Assembly: GCA_964482615.1 (NCBI GenBank)
Contig: CAYZYK010000002.1
Coordinates: forward strand, 1 to 57,291
DNA length: 57,291 nucleotides
DNA from: CAYZYK01 sp964482615
GTDB taxonomy: Bacteria; Patescibacteriota; Minisyncoccia; Minisyncoccales; CAYZYK01
Reading direction: 5' to 3'
This document shows positions 8,143 through 16,715 of this stretch, in pieces. Each line of letters begins with the position of its first letter. Position 1 is the first letter of the stretch. The notes beneath the pieces were generated by a model. The model searched no databases, was not told the origin of the DNA, and saw only the letters and a program-made list of their open reading frames with translations. Both the position numbers and the translations under genes were made by a program.

Positions 8143-8865
8143 TTATTTTAGATTAGAATATATTTCTTGGACATCATCGTGATCGTTTAGGTCTTCAAAT
8201 ATTTTTTCACAGATCTTTTTGTCTTTTTCTTCTGTTTTAACCATGTTTTTAGCAACCCATTCAAGGCCTGATTCTTTTATTTTTATCTCCTTTTTTTCTA
8301 GGTTGTTTTTGATTTTTTCTAGGTTTTTGGGGCCTGTTATAACATCAAAAAAATCTTCATACCAGATTATGTCTTCTGCTCCAGATTCTATTGCTTTTAA
8401 CTCCAGGCTTTCTTTTTTTTCTTTGTTGTTTTTTGTGTCTATTGTTATTATTCCTTTTCTCTCAAAAAGATATTTTACAGACCCTTCTTGGGCAAGCTTT
8501 CCTTCGTGTTGGGATAATATCTGTTTAATTTCGTTTAATGTTCTGTTTTTATTGTCGGTTATTGCCTCTATAATAATAGCGACTCCTCCTGGGGCATAAG
8601 CTTCATATATTACTTCTTTTAGCTCCGCTCCCGCCAGCTCTCCTGTGCCTTTTTTTATGGCTCTTTCAATGTTTTCTTTGGGGACGTTGTGTTGTTTTGC
8701 TTTTTCAATAGCCATTCTCAGTTCAGGGTTTGTTTCTGGGTCTTTCCCTTTTTCTCTGGCAGCAATAGAAATTAAACGGGCCATTTTGGAAAAAATTTTA
8801 CCCCGCTTTTTATCTTCAGATTCTTTTTTGTGTTTTATTGTTTTGAAATGACTATGTCCTGACAT
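8143..8865 (-). CDS. YebC/PmpR family (TACO1-like) protein
   Basis: A 240-residue protein beginning MSGHSHFKTIKHKKESEDKKRG, the conserved YebC start. It continues with SIAAREKGKDPETNPELR and the domain 2 motif EAYAPGGVAIIIE. YebC proteins act as transcription regulators or as ribosome-associated factors relieving polyproline stalls. Sequence alone does not separate these roles. Association with ruvC is common in bacteria. Confidence 0.95.
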   Translation of the reverse strand: MSGHSHFKTIKHKKESEDKKRGKIFSKMARLISIAAREKGKDPETNPELRMAIEKAKQHNVPKENIERAIKKGTGELAGAELKEVIYEAYAPGGVAIIIEAITDNKNRTLNEIKQILSQHEGKLAQEGSVKYLFERKGIITIDTKNNKEKKESLELKAIESGAEDIIWYEDFFDVITGPKNLEKIKNNLEKKEIKIKESGLEWVAKNMVKTEEKDKKICEKIFEDLNDHDDVQEIYSNLK

Positions 8866-8886
8866 AATTATTTTATTAATTCCTTG

Positions 8887-9609
8887 TTATTTTAACTTCT
8901 TTTTTTTGTTTTTACAAACAAAATTAAATTTTCTTTTAATTAAGAATAAAATTAGAGCAGAAAAAATACTGGAAACCAAAGCAATAAAAAATATTACAGA
9001 GGCTGTAAAAGATTTTGGAATAGATTTTGAGACAGAGGCTGATTTGTTATTGTTTTGGAGAAAATTATTTTCTGTTCCCTTGCTATTTTCTTTTTTTGGA
9101 GTTCCTCCTTTTTCTCTGCTTGTTTGCCAGTTTTTTGAATTGTTTCCGGGCAGAGAAACATCTTTTCTCTCCATTGTTTTTTTATTTTCTTTATCTCCAG
9201 AAAACCAACCAGAAGAACAATTAACTTCATCAACCACTTCTCCTTTTGGGTTATAAAGGGTTAGTTTTTCTCCTTTGTTTTCTAATCCTCCTTTATAAAT
9301 CTGATCAGCTTTAATTTTAGGTAATGTTTCTTCGTTAGTTCTTTCTAAAACAAAAAACCCTCCAGCTGGGATTTTACCTTCAAGCTTAATCTCTGGTGTT
9401 CCGTCTTTGGTTTGAATTAACCATCCTTTAAGGTTAACTTTGTTTTGGGAAGGATTGTAAAGTTCAATCCATTCATCATAGTGAGAGGTTTCTGTTCCCA
9501 TCCAGGCGATTTCATTAATGACTATGTCTTGGGTATCTGCAAATATTGTTGTGGTGCTGAAAAGAAATAAAAAAAGAAAAACAACAAATATTTCTGGGAA
9601 AAATTTCAT
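8887..9609 (-). CDS. Secreted, membrane-anchored lamin-tail domain protein
   Basis: A 240-residue protein with an N-terminal signal peptide (about residues 1-24). A lamin-tail domain follows (IVINEIAWMGT, YDEWIELYNPS, LKGWLIQTKDG, GFFVLERTNE). Then comes a Ser/Thr/Asn-rich linker and a C-terminal TM helix ending in a Lys-rich tail. LTD proteins of this layout are extracytoplasmic and often anchored at the cell surface; their ligands are unknown. Its ATG overlaps the ruvB stop (TAATG), so the two are translationally coupled. Confidence 0.8.
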   Translation of the reverse strand: MKFFPEIFVVFLFLFLFSTTTIFADTQDIVINEIAWMGTETSHYDEWIELYNPSQNKVNLKGWLIQTKDGTPEIKLEGKIPAGGFFVLERTNEETLPKIKADQIYKGGLENKGEKLTLYNPKGEVVDEVNCSSGWFSGDKENKKTMERKDVSLPGNNSKNWQTSREKGGTPKKENSKGTENNFLQNNNKSASVSKSIPKSFTASVIFFIALVSSIFSALILFLIKRKFNFVCKNKKKKLK

Positions 9610-10628
9610 TAAATTAGATATTTTTGAGAATCAGAAGCAGAGAAGTCCATTCCTAAATGTTCATAAGCTATCTTGGTGGCTACCCTTCCTTTGGGTGTTC
9701 TTTTTACAAAACCAAGCCGCATTAAATAAGGTTCATAAATATTTAAAACGGTGTCTTTTTCTTCAGAGCTTGCTGCGGCAATTGATTGGATTCCTACAGG
9801 ACCCCCGTTGAACTTTTTAATAATAGTCTTTAGAATTCTCCTGTCTCCCGGTTCAAGCCCTTTTTGGTCAATTTCCAAGAAATCTAACGCCTCTTTAGCA
9901 ATTTCTGGGGTAATAACTCCCTTGCCTTCAACCTGAGCAAAATCTCTTACCCTTTTTAAGAGACGATTAGCTACCCGGGGATTGAAGCGAGACCTTGAAG
10001 CGATAATTTTTACTGCTTTCGGATTAATTTTTGTTTTTAATACTTTTGCTGACCTCTCTATAATTTCTTCAATGTCTTTAAGTTGATAAAAATCAAACTG
10101 AAATGTTGCTCCGAAACGGTTTCTTAAGGGAGAGGACATTAAAGCAAGACGAGTTGTGGCCCCAATTAAGGTAAAACGGGGAATGTTTAATTCGGTTGTT
10201 CTTGCCATGGGTCCTTTTCCTAAAATTAAATTTAATTTGTAATCTTCCATAGCAGGATATAAATATTCTTCTATTGTCCTGTTTAGTCGGTGACATTCGT
10301 CTACAAAAAGAACAGTGCCCTCTTTTAGGTTTGTTAGTATCGCTGCTAAGTCTCCGGCTCTTTCAATAGCAGGCCCTGAGGTTATTCTAAGGTCTTTTCC
10401 TATTTCTTTTGCTACAAGATGAGCTAAGGTTGTTTTGCCAAGTCCTGAATTTCCATAAAAAAGGAGATGGTCGGGAGATTGATCTCTTTTTTTGGCAGCC
10501 GAGATAATTATTTGAATATTCTTTTTGATTTTTGGCTGACCAATATACTCCTCCCATTTTTTGGGTCTTAGGGCGGAATCTAAAACTTCGTCTTCTTTTT
10601 CTTGTTTTAGTGAGAGAACTCTTGACAT
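9609..10628 (-). CDS. ruvB: Holliday junction branch-migration helicase RuvB
   Basis: A 339-residue AAA+ motor with RPKKWEEYIGQPKIKKNI, Walker A FYGNSGLGKTTLAH and Walker B TVLFVDECHRLNR. The sensor ATTRLALMSSPLRNRFG and the C-terminal winged helix (MRLGFVKRTPKGRVAT) are also present. It drives branch migration with RuvA. The ATG at 10626-10628 overlaps the -35 box of the plus-strand promoter for the structured RNA next door, so the two transcription units share control DNA. Confidence 0.97.
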   Translation of the reverse strand: MSRVLSLKQEKEDEVLDSALRPKKWEEYIGQPKIKKNIQIIISAAKKRDQSPDHLLFYGNSGLGKTTLAHLVAKEIGKDLRITSGPAIERAGDLAAILTNLKEGTVLFVDECHRLNRTIEEYLYPAMEDYKLNLILGKGPMARTTELNIPRFTLIGATTRLALMSSPLRNRFGATFQFDFYQLKDIEEIIERSAKVLKTKINPKAVKIIASRSRFNPRVANRLLKRVRDFAQVEGKGVITPEIAKEALDFLEIDQKGLEPGDRRILKTIIKKFNGGPVGIQSIAAASSEEKDTVLNIYEPYLMRLGFVKRTPKGRVATKIAYEHLGMDFSASDSQKYLI

Positions 10629-10650
10629 ATCTTTTTAAAAAAGGTATAAT
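10622..10650 (+). promoter_or_regulatory. Perfect consensus sigma70 promoter of the structured RNA
   Basis: TTGACA at 10622-10627 and TATAAT at 10645-10650 have exactly 17 bp between them, with no mismatch to consensus. The predicted start is about 10657. This faces away from ruvB and toward the hairpin RNA at 10657-10835. Confidence 0.85.
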
Positions 10651-10656
10651 AGTGTT

Positions 10657-10835
10657 AAAGATAATCCTGGAGCTGGAGGCTACCCCTAGGGGTTTATCTC
10701 AGCCTCTGGGTATTCTGGCTTAGGCTGGATTATTCCTCGGGTAAACTCTGGCTTACACTTTTATGTAAGAGCTTGGCCTCCAGCTCCAGGATTATCTAAT
10801 TTCTCCAGACAGTTTTCTGTTTGATTTTTTTATTT
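10657..10835 (+). ncRNA. Unidentified abundant structured small RNA (6S-like rod architecture)
   Basis: Downstream of the consensus promoter, a perfect 22-bp inverted repeat (10659-10680 with 10776-10797) closes a region of 95 bases. Inside are further stems: AGCCT / AGGCT-type pairing near 10700-10726, GGGTTTA with TAAACTC (about 10690 and 10741), and CTTACA / TGTAAG near 10752-10768. A terminator hairpin with a T-run (about 10806-10835) ends the unit. No ORF is present. The long closing helix and internal bulges recall 6S RNA, but I do not see a decisive 6S, SRP, tmRNA or RNase P signature. Identity is therefore open. Confidence 0.7.
10806..10835 (+). terminator. Terminator of the structured RNA
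   Basis: CAGACAG / CTGTTTG pair around a four-T loop (one G-U pair), followed by a T-rich tract. It lies 9 bases after the closing helix of the RNA, and just beyond the 3' end of the convergent pilB-type gene. Confidence 0.65.
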
Positions 10836-10838
10836 AAT

Positions 10839-12137
10839 TTATTCTATTGTTCTTTTTACTTCTTCTAGGGTGGTTATTCCAGAGAGAACATCTATTAATC
10901 CTCTTTGGTACATAGTTATCATTCCTTTTTTGGTTGCTAATTTTTGTATTTTAGAGACCGGTGGGTTTTTGGAAATAAACTCTTCCATTTCATCATCTAC
11001 CAAAAAAGCTTCAAAAACACCCTTTCTTCCCTTGTAGCCAGTAAAATTACAATGTTTACACCCCTCAGTTTTAGGTATTTTAAGGTCTTTATTCAATTCA
11101 GGAAGTTTAATATTGTTTGGAAGGTTTTTTAAAGCTTCTTTTAATTCTTTCAGTTCTTTTGAAGTGGTCTTTCTCATTTTAACACACTCTTTGCAAACCT
11201 TTCTTAGTAGTCTTTGAGCTACAGCCATGTTTACTGCAGGACCGATTGTAGCTGGTTTACTACCAAGGTCCATTAAGCGAGGGATGGTTCCCGCAGCATC
11301 ATTAGTGTGTAAGGTGGCAAAAACCAAGTGTCCAGTTAAAGCAGCTTGAAGAGCTATTGAAGCAGTATCTTTGTCTCTAACCTCACCGACTAAAATTACA
11401 TCTGGGTCTTGTCTTACAATAGACTCAAGCCCATTAGAGAAAGTATATCCTTTTTTGGGAGCAACCTGTGTTTGGGAGATGCCCCTCAGGTGGTATTCAA
11501 TAGGATCTTCAATCGTTATTATTTTAATTTCCGGATTTTGGAGATATCTCAGGAAGGCGTATAAGGTGGTCGTTTTACCTGAGCCGGTAGGTCCTGTAAC
11601 GATGATCATTCCGTTAGCTCTTTCAATTTCCCTCTTAAATGTTTTTAACAAATCTTCTTCCAGACCCAATTCTTCTAGGCTCATTAGATTTTTTGGGTTC
11701 AGAATCCTCATTACTACTGATTCTCCATGTTCTGCTGGTAGGGTTGATGTTCTTGTCTCGACTTCTTCGTTTTTAATGCTAATTGAGAACCTTCCATCTT
11801 GGGGCTTGTCAGCAACATTAAGTTTTACTTTAGAAATAAGTTTTATTCTACTGAGAAGAGATTTATAAGTCTTTTTATCAAAATAAATGACGTTCTGTAA
11901 AATACCATCTAATCTTAATCTTAATCTTGCTTGGTCTTTCTGGGGTTCTAAGTGAATATCTGATGCTAAAAGATTAATGCCACCAGACAAAATAATATCT
12001 AAAAGCTCAGTGGTCGTTTTGTCCAAAGAGTTTTTGATTTTTTCTTTAAGGTCGGGTAGGTTCTTTGTTTCTTTTTTTACTTCCTCAAAAAGTTCTTCAG
12101 ATATTTCTACTGCGCCTAACTGTTTTTTTCTTTTCAT
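10839..12137 (-). CDS. GspE/PilB-type secretion or pilus assembly ATPase
   Basis: A 432-residue hexameric-ATPase family member. It has Walker A GPTGSGKTTTLYAFL, the Asp box ITIEDPIEYHL, Walker B DPDVILVGEVRD, the His box ALTGHLVFATLHTND and a C-terminal four-Cys zinc site (CKEC...CKHC). The zinc site marks the extension ATPase PilB/GspE rather than PilT. The usual N-terminal MshEN domain is missing, so the protein is short. It would power type IV pilus or pseudopilus assembly from the cytosolic face. No pilin or PilC gene is in the window. It follows the DHH-like gene by about 20 bp. Confidence 0.88.
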   Translation of the reverse strand: MKRKKQLGAVEISEELFEEVKKETKNLPDLKEKIKNSLDKTTTELLDIILSGGINLLASDIHLEPQKDQARLRLRLDGILQNVIYFDKKTYKSLLSRIKLISKVKLNVADKPQDGRFSISIKNEEVETRTSTLPAEHGESVVMRILNPKNLMSLEELGLEEDLLKTFKREIERANGMIIVTGPTGSGKTTTLYAFLRYLQNPEIKIITIEDPIEYHLRGISQTQVAPKKGYTFSNGLESIVRQDPDVILVGEVRDKDTASIALQAALTGHLVFATLHTNDAAGTIPRLMDLGSKPATIGPAVNMAVAQRLLRKVCKECVKMRKTTSKELKELKEALKNLPNNIKLPELNKDLKIPKTEGCKHCNFTGYKGRKGVFEAFLVDDEMEEFISKNPPVSKIQKLATKKGMITMYQRGLIDVLSGITTLEEVKRTIE

Positions 12138-12156
12138 GCTAATGGAAATTTTAAAA

Positions 12157-12930
12157 TTAACGCTTAATTTTGTTATTTAAAAAACTTAATCCTTCTTTTT
12201 CTTTTTTTAACAAATTCTCTGTTTCTTTGAGGTGTCTTATTATTTTTTCTTCAGAGGCCCCCTTTTTAATTAAAAAAGAAGCTTGGTTTAAAGCTCCAGA
12301 GAGGGACTTGTAGTCTTGAGAGTTGTTTGAGGAGACAATTAGTCCGGCGAGGAGACAATCTGCTGTGTTTTTTTTAAACATTTCTTTGTTAAAAGCTTTA
12401 AAAAGCTCAATAATTAATTCAGAAAGAGAAGTTTTGTTTTTTATTAAATTTATCTTGCCGAGCTTTTTTTTGTCTTTGTTGTTAATATTTAAAACAGGAA
12501 CATCAGAGATATTTTTGAAAGAATCATTTTCAGATAAACCTTCAACTCCTAGGGCTATTAAAAGGTCTGGTTTTTTTTCAGAAAGAGAGAAAGAGATTTG
12601 GTTTTTCTTAAGTGATCTCCTTTTTGTTTTTAAATAAAGATTTAAAGAATTGTTTGTTTTTTCGTAATGAATTTCAGAGATATTGTCTTCTTGGTTGGGA
12701 ACTGAAATTACAAATTTTTTGGGACGACTTGTTTCTTTTAAAGAGGGAGCCAAAAAGTGAAATTTTTCTGGAATTTCATCTAAAAGAAAATTTACATCTT
12801 TCCTTATTTCTTTTAAAGTATAGAAAAGAGCCAAGCCAGCAGGAATACTTTCTTCTGTTTTTTGTGAAGGGAGAATAGAAATCTTTTTTGATTCTTCGAT
12901 CAACTTTTTTGCTTTTTGAATCGCTTTCAT
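12157..12930 (-). CDS. Degenerate DHH-family (NrnA-like) protein, probably non-catalytic
   Basis: The 257-residue sequence follows the NrnA/pAp-phosphatase fold pattern. It has an opening beta-alpha unit (KISILPSQKTEESIPAGLALFYTL in place of a HxNPDGDAxGS motif), a middle strand (PDLLIALGVEG) and VLNINNKDKKKLG where the family has NIDHH. All metal-binding Asp/His positions I can align are replaced. This assignment comes from motif spacing, not from a search. It may be a structural or regulatory relic. It is the first gene of the minus-strand run into the pilus ATPase and is divergent from tsaE. Confidence 0.55.
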   Translation of the reverse strand: MKAIQKAKKLIEESKKISILPSQKTEESIPAGLALFYTLKEIRKDVNFLLDEIPEKFHFLAPSLKETSRPKKFVISVPNQEDNISEIHYEKTNNSLNLYLKTKRRSLKKNQISFSLSEKKPDLLIALGVEGLSENDSFKNISDVPVLNINNKDKKKLGKINLIKNKTSLSELIIELFKAFNKEMFKKNTADCLLAGLIVSSNNSQDYKSLSGALNQASFLIKKGASEEKIIRHLKETENLLKKEKEGLSFLNNKIKR

Positions 12931-12985
12931 TGTTTATTAAACTTAACTTATTTTCTGGTATAAGTCAATTTTTGGGAAATTTTTT

Positions 12986-13435
12986 ATGAAAAAAGAATAT
13001 TTTACAAAAACCCCTCAAGAAACGAGGGAAATAGGAAAGAAATTAGCAGAAAAAATCCTGAGAAAACCCTTATCTTTGAAAGCTCAAGTAATTGGGCTTA
13101 GGGGAGATTTAGGGGCGGGGAAAACTACCTTTTTGCAGGGATTTGCTGCTGGGTTGAGCATTGAAGAGAAAATTTTGAGCCCCACTTTTGTGATAATGAA
13201 AAAGTTTAAGATTAAAAACTCTAATTTCAAAAAATTAGTTCATATTGATTGTTATCGCATTGAAGGGTCGAGCCAGATTAAAGAGTTAGGATTTGAAGAA
13301 ATTATTTCAGACCCCCAAAATATTGTTGTTATTGAATGGGCAGAGAGGGTGGAAGATATTTTACCTGAAGAAACAATCTTTATTGACTTTAGATTTATGA
13401 ATAAAGAAAAAAGAAAGATTCTGCTTGGTTTTTAG
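12986..13435 (+). CDS. tsaE: tRNA threonylcarbamoyladenosine biosynthesis ATPase TsaE
   Basis: A 149-residue P-loop protein with Walker A LRGDLGAGKTTFLQGFA, the switch region SPTFVIMKKF, HIDCYRIEG and the C-terminal VVIEWAERVEDILP. This is the full TsaE signature. It drives turnover of the TsaBD complex that makes t6A37 in tRNAs reading ANN codons. tsaB and tsaD are not in this window. It begins the plus-strand block divergent from the DHH-like gene. Confidence 0.95.
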   Translation: MKKEYFTKTPQETREIGKKLAEKILRKPLSLKAQVIGLRGDLGAGKTTFLQGFAAGLSIEEKILSPTFVIMKKFKIKNSNFKKLVHIDCYRIEGSSQIKELGFEEIISDPQNIVVIEWAERVEDILPEETIFIDFRFMNKEKRKILLGF

Positions 13436-13471
13436 ATTTTTCTAAAAATATTTTAAATGTTAAAATAGAAG

Positions 13472-14416
13472 ATGACAAAAGATAAAAAAAGATTCCTTAT
13501 AGTTGATTCTAACGCTCTTTTACACAGGGCATTCCATGCTTTACCGCCCCTAAAGACCGAAGAAGGAGAACAAACAGGAGGAGTTTATGGATTCCTTTTG
13601 ACTTTATTTCGAGCTATAAAAGATTTGAATCCTGATTTTCTTGTTGCTTGTTTTGATGCTCCAGGTTCTACTTTCCGCCATAAAAAATACAAAGAATACA
13701 AAGCCCAAAGACCCAAAACAGCAGAAGAGCTAGTAAATCAAATACCCAAGACAAAAAAGATATTAGAAAGTTTTAAAATCCCTGTTTTTGAAAAAAAAGG
13801 GCTTGAAGCCGACGACTTGATTGGTACCATTTCCAAAAAAGTTTCTGAAAAAAACCCTAAACTAGAAACCTATATTATAAGTGGGGATTTAGATGTTCTT
13901 CAGCTTATTGATAAAAAAACAAAAGTCTATACTTTAGGAAGAGGAATAAAAGAGACAGTAATCTATGACAAACACAAAGTTGTAGAACGATACGGAATCC
14001 CTCCAAAAAAACTAATTGACTTTAAAGCTTTGGTTGGTGATCCTTCGGACAATATTCCGGGAGTTCCGGGAATTGGAAAAAAGACAGCCTCTAATTTGTT
14101 ACAAAAGATCGGGAGCGTTGAAGAAATTTATAAAAAAATTAATAAAATAAAGATTAGTCCAAAAGTAAAAAAAACCCTTAAAGAAAACAAAGAAAAAGCC
14201 TTGCTTTCAAAAGAATTAGTTGAGATTGAAAAAAATGCTCCCATAAAGTTTAATATAGATAAATGTAAATTCGGTAAGTTTGATCAAAAAAAAGTAGCTG
14301 AGATTTTTAAGAAGTTTTCTTTCCATACTTTATTGAAGCGATTACCCTCTATTTTTTCTTCTGAATCTCAGAGTTCTTCTTCTGATAAAAAACTAACCCA
14401 AAAGAATCTTTTTTAA
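13472..14416 (+). CDS. Stand-alone 5'-3' exonuclease (Pol I N-terminal domain type)
   Basis: A 314-residue flap-nuclease protein. It has FLIVDSNALLHRAFHALPP, the acidic metal site FDAPGSTFRH, EADDLIGT and YIISGDLDVLQLID. A helix-hairpin-helix follows (VGDPSDNIPGVPGIGKKTA). It ends shortly after residue 300, so there is no 3'-5' exonuclease or polymerase domain; a separate polA may exist elsewhere. It would remove RNA primers and 5' flaps. Confidence 0.9.
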   Translation: MTKDKKRFLIVDSNALLHRAFHALPPLKTEEGEQTGGVYGFLLTLFRAIKDLNPDFLVACFDAPGSTFRHKKYKEYKAQRPKTAEELVNQIPKTKKILESFKIPVFEKKGLEADDLIGTISKKVSEKNPKLETYIISGDLDVLQLIDKKTKVYTLGRGIKETVIYDKHKVVERYGIPPKKLIDFKALVGDPSDNIPGVPGIGKKTASNLLQKIGSVEEIYKKINKIKISPKVKKTLKENKEKALLSKELVEIEKNAPIKFNIDKCKFGKFDQKKVAEIFKKFSFHTLLKRLPSIFSSESQSSSSDKKLTQKNLF

Positions 14417-14426
14417 GAAAATAAAA

Positions 14427-14993
14427 ATGAAGAAAAACCTTTTTTTAAAAACATTTATTCCTTTTGTTTTAATCGGGATTTTCCCTATAGTTGTTTTCTT
14501 TTCTTTAACCTACAACGAATTATCTGTTGATTCCTATATTATTTTGGCTGTTTTGGTAGTTTTTGTTTTTCTTTTTAGTTTTGTTATTAGCAGGCAGTTT
14601 ATCTCCCCCCTTGAAAAAATAATAGAAGGGGCCAAAAAAGCAGAAAAAGGTGAATTAAACGTTAAAGTTAATGTTGAGCCTGGAGAAAGATTTACTCAAT
14701 TGCTTGATTTTTTTAATAAAATGGCTCAACAACTTGAAGAAAGTAGATATTTAACAGAAGAAACCCAAAAAGTAGTTGAAAAAGAAACTAAAAATAAAAC
14801 AGAAGAATTGAACAAAAAGGTTAGTTTTTTAAGAGAACAACTTCAGAAAACACAAAAAGAGATCCAAGACAAAGATGAAGAGCTTGATAAATTTAGAGAC
14901 GCAACCATTAAAAGAGAATTGGAGATGATGAAATTAAAAAAAGAAATTAAGAAACTTAAAGGAGAAGAATCTGAAAATGAAGGAGAAGAATAA
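14427..14993 (+). CDS. Membrane HAMP-domain protein with coiled coil (sensor half of split kinase)
   Basis: A 188-residue protein with two N-terminal TM helices (about residues 7-28 and 36-55). A HAMP domain follows (ISPLEKIIEGAKKAEKGELN...FFNKMAQQLEE), then a long Glu/Lys coiled coil to the C-terminus. The extracellular loop is only a few residues, so it probably senses membrane state or a partner. It overlaps the histidine kinase ORF by 17 bp and looks like the missing front end of that kinase. Confidence 0.8.
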   Translation: MKKNLFLKTFIPFVLIGIFPIVVFFSLTYNELSVDSYIILAVLVVFVFLFSFVISRQFISPLEKIIEGAKKAEKGELNVKVNVEPGERFTQLLDFFNKMAQQLEESRYLTEETQKVVEKETKNKTEELNKKVSFLREQLQKTQKEIQDKDEELDKFRDATIKRELEMMKLKKEIKKLKGEESENEGEE

Positions 14994-16137
14994 GAAAGAG
15001 AAAACAACCAAAAAAGAAACAGAAGGTAAAACCAGAGCCGCCCTTTTGAATTTAATCGAAGACGCAGAGAGATCAAGAAAAGAAGCAGCAAAAGAGAAAG
15101 AGAAAGCATCAGCTGTTATTGATGGTTTAACCGATGGACTTATTGTTCTTAGCAAAAAAGGAGAAATAACCAAAGTTAATCCAAAACTAGAAGAGATCCT
15201 TTCGGTTGAAGAAAAAGAAGTAGTGGGTAAAAAATTAAAAGAATTAAAAGAAAATTCTTCTTTCTCAAAAATTGTAGAGATAATATGGGGGGAGAAAGGA
15301 ATAAAAGAAACAGAAAGGCAACAGATTAATTTATTAAGAGACAGGGTTGTTGAGATAACTACTGTTGCTATAAAAAAAGAAGAGAAAAGAGAAGGATATC
15401 TATTGATCGTTCATGATGTTTCCAGGGAGAAACGCGTTGAAAGATTAAAGACAGAATTTGTCAGCTTATCTGCTCATCAACTTAGAACTCCTTTGTCTGG
15501 AATGAAATGGACTTTAAAAATGTTGCTTGATGAGGACGTTGGGAAACTAAACAAAGGACAGAAAGAACTTTTGGGGAGGCTTTACCGAAACAACGAAAGG
15601 ATGGTTAAACTAATAGCTGATCTTTTGGATGTTACAAAGCTTGAGGAAGGAAAATATCTTTATTACCACAGAAAAGAAGACATACTAGAAATAGCGGGAC
15701 AGATAATTCCTTCTTTAGAAGAACAAGCCAAACAGAAAGGATTAAAGTTTAAGTTTAGCGAACCCAAAGAAAAGATTCCTAAAATTAAAATGGATAAAGA
15801 AAAGATAGGAATTTGCATGCAGAACCTAATTAGAAATTCAATTAAATATACTGATTCTGGGGGGAAGGTGACAGTAAATTTAAAATATGATAAAAAGAAC
15901 AAAGAAGTTCTTTTCTACGTTGAAGATACTGGAATGGGTATTCCTAAGGACAAGCAAAAAAGAGTTTTCACTAAATTTTTCAGGACCAGCAAAGCAATGA
16001 AAAAAGAAACCGTAGGGTCGGGGTTGGGTCTTTACATGAGCAAAAACATTATAGAGGCGCATGGTGGAAAAGTCTGGTTTGAGTCAGAAGAAGAAAAAGG
16101 GTCCACCTTTTATTTCTCTCTGCCGGCAAAACAATAG
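14977..16137 (+). CDS. Soluble PAS-HisKA-HATPase sensor histidine kinase
   Basis: A 386-residue kinase without TM segments. A coiled coil (residues 1-45) leads into a PAS-like domain (AVIDGLTDGLIVLSKKGEI). The H box LSAHQLRTPLSGMKWTL holds the phospho-acceptor His. N (RNSIKYT), G1 (VEDTGMGIP), F and G2 (GSGLGLYMSKNI) ATP-binding boxes complete the kinase. It lies between the HAMP membrane protein and a receiver protein. The coiled coils of the two ORFs could join into one signalling helix. Confidence 0.92.
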   Translation: MKEKNKKEKTTKKETEGKTRAALLNLIEDAERSRKEAAKEKEKASAVIDGLTDGLIVLSKKGEITKVNPKLEEILSVEEKEVVGKKLKELKENSSFSKIVEIIWGEKGIKETERQQINLLRDRVVEITTVAIKKEEKREGYLLIVHDVSREKRVERLKTEFVSLSAHQLRTPLSGMKWTLKMLLDEDVGKLNKGQKELLGRLYRNNERMVKLIADLLDVTKLEEGKYLYYHRKEDILEIAGQIIPSLEEQAKQKGLKFKFSEPKEKIPKIKMDKEKIGICMQNLIRNSIKYTDSGGKVTVNLKYDKKNKEVLFYVEDTGMGIPKDKQKRVFTKFFRTSKAMKKETVGSGLGLYMSKNIIEAHGGKVWFESEEEKGSTFYFSLPAKQ

Positions 16138-16249
16138 GACTTTGAATTTCCAAATTATTGCTTGCTATTTTTTTCAAAAAAACCTAAAATTAGAATAACA
16201 CTAAAAAAGGCCTAAAATTATTTTTAAAATATAAAAATTATATAATAAC

Positions 16250-16621
16250 ATGGCAAAAAAAATAGAGATAGTTGAAGATGACCCCTTTTTAAAAGAGATG
16301 ATGAGTAAAAAACTCACTGCAGCAAAATACACTGTAGTTCCTGCGGCTGATGGGAAAGAGGGGATCAAAAAAGCAAAAGAAGAACAACCAGATCTAATTT
16401 TATTAGATTTAATTCTTCCTGGGATAGACGGATATCAAGTCTTAGAAAAACTGAAAGCCGATAAAGAAACTTCTAAAATCCCGGTTGTTATTATCTCTAA
16501 TCTTGGGCAAAAAGAAGAAGTTGATAAAGGGTTAGATCTCGGAGCAGCAGACTTTCTAGTTAAGGCCCACTTTACCCCAGATGATATTATAGATAAAGTA
16601 AAGGAGGTGTTGAAGAAATAA
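16250..16621 (+). CDS. Single-domain response regulator (receiver only)
   Basis: A 123-residue CheY-like protein with the acidic pocket E9-D10-D11, phospho-acceptor D53 in LILLDLILPG, Ser83 in the Thr/Ser switch position and K105. No output domain is present. It is the likely partner of the kinase encoded 112 bp upstream. It would act by protein contact or in a phosphorelay, not by binding DNA. Confidence 0.93.
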   Translation: MAKKIEIVEDDPFLKEMMSKKLTAAKYTVVPAADGKEGIKKAKEEQPDLILLDLILPGIDGYQVLEKLKADKETSKIPVVIISNLGQKEEVDKGLDLGAADFLVKAHFTPDDIIDKVKEVLKK

Positions 16622-16660
16622 AGATTTGGTTTAGAACCGAAAAGAATAATTTTAACAAAG

Positions 16661-16704
16661 CCCTGTTTTCCTTAATGCATATTTGTGTATTTCAGAAAGC
16701 AGGG
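16661..16704 (+). terminator. Hairpin between the receiver gene and mutM
   Basis: CCCTGTTTTC (16661-16670) pairs with GAAAGCAGGG (16695-16704), with one G-U pair and a 24-base loop. It is followed by a short T stretch. It may end the receiver transcript or form part of the mutM leader, since the mutM start is only 12 bases away. Confidence 0.4.
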
Positions 16705-16715
16705 ATTTCTAATTT

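Noticed and set aside
8219..8851. Plus-strand ORFs antisense to yebC
   Set aside because: Hydrophobic shadow translations of a strongly conserved minus-strand gene.
10659..10797. MITE with 22-bp terminal inverted repeats
   Set aside because: No flanking target duplication is visible, and the arms sit precisely between a perfect promoter and a terminator, which favours an RNA gene. A copy-number search would settle it.
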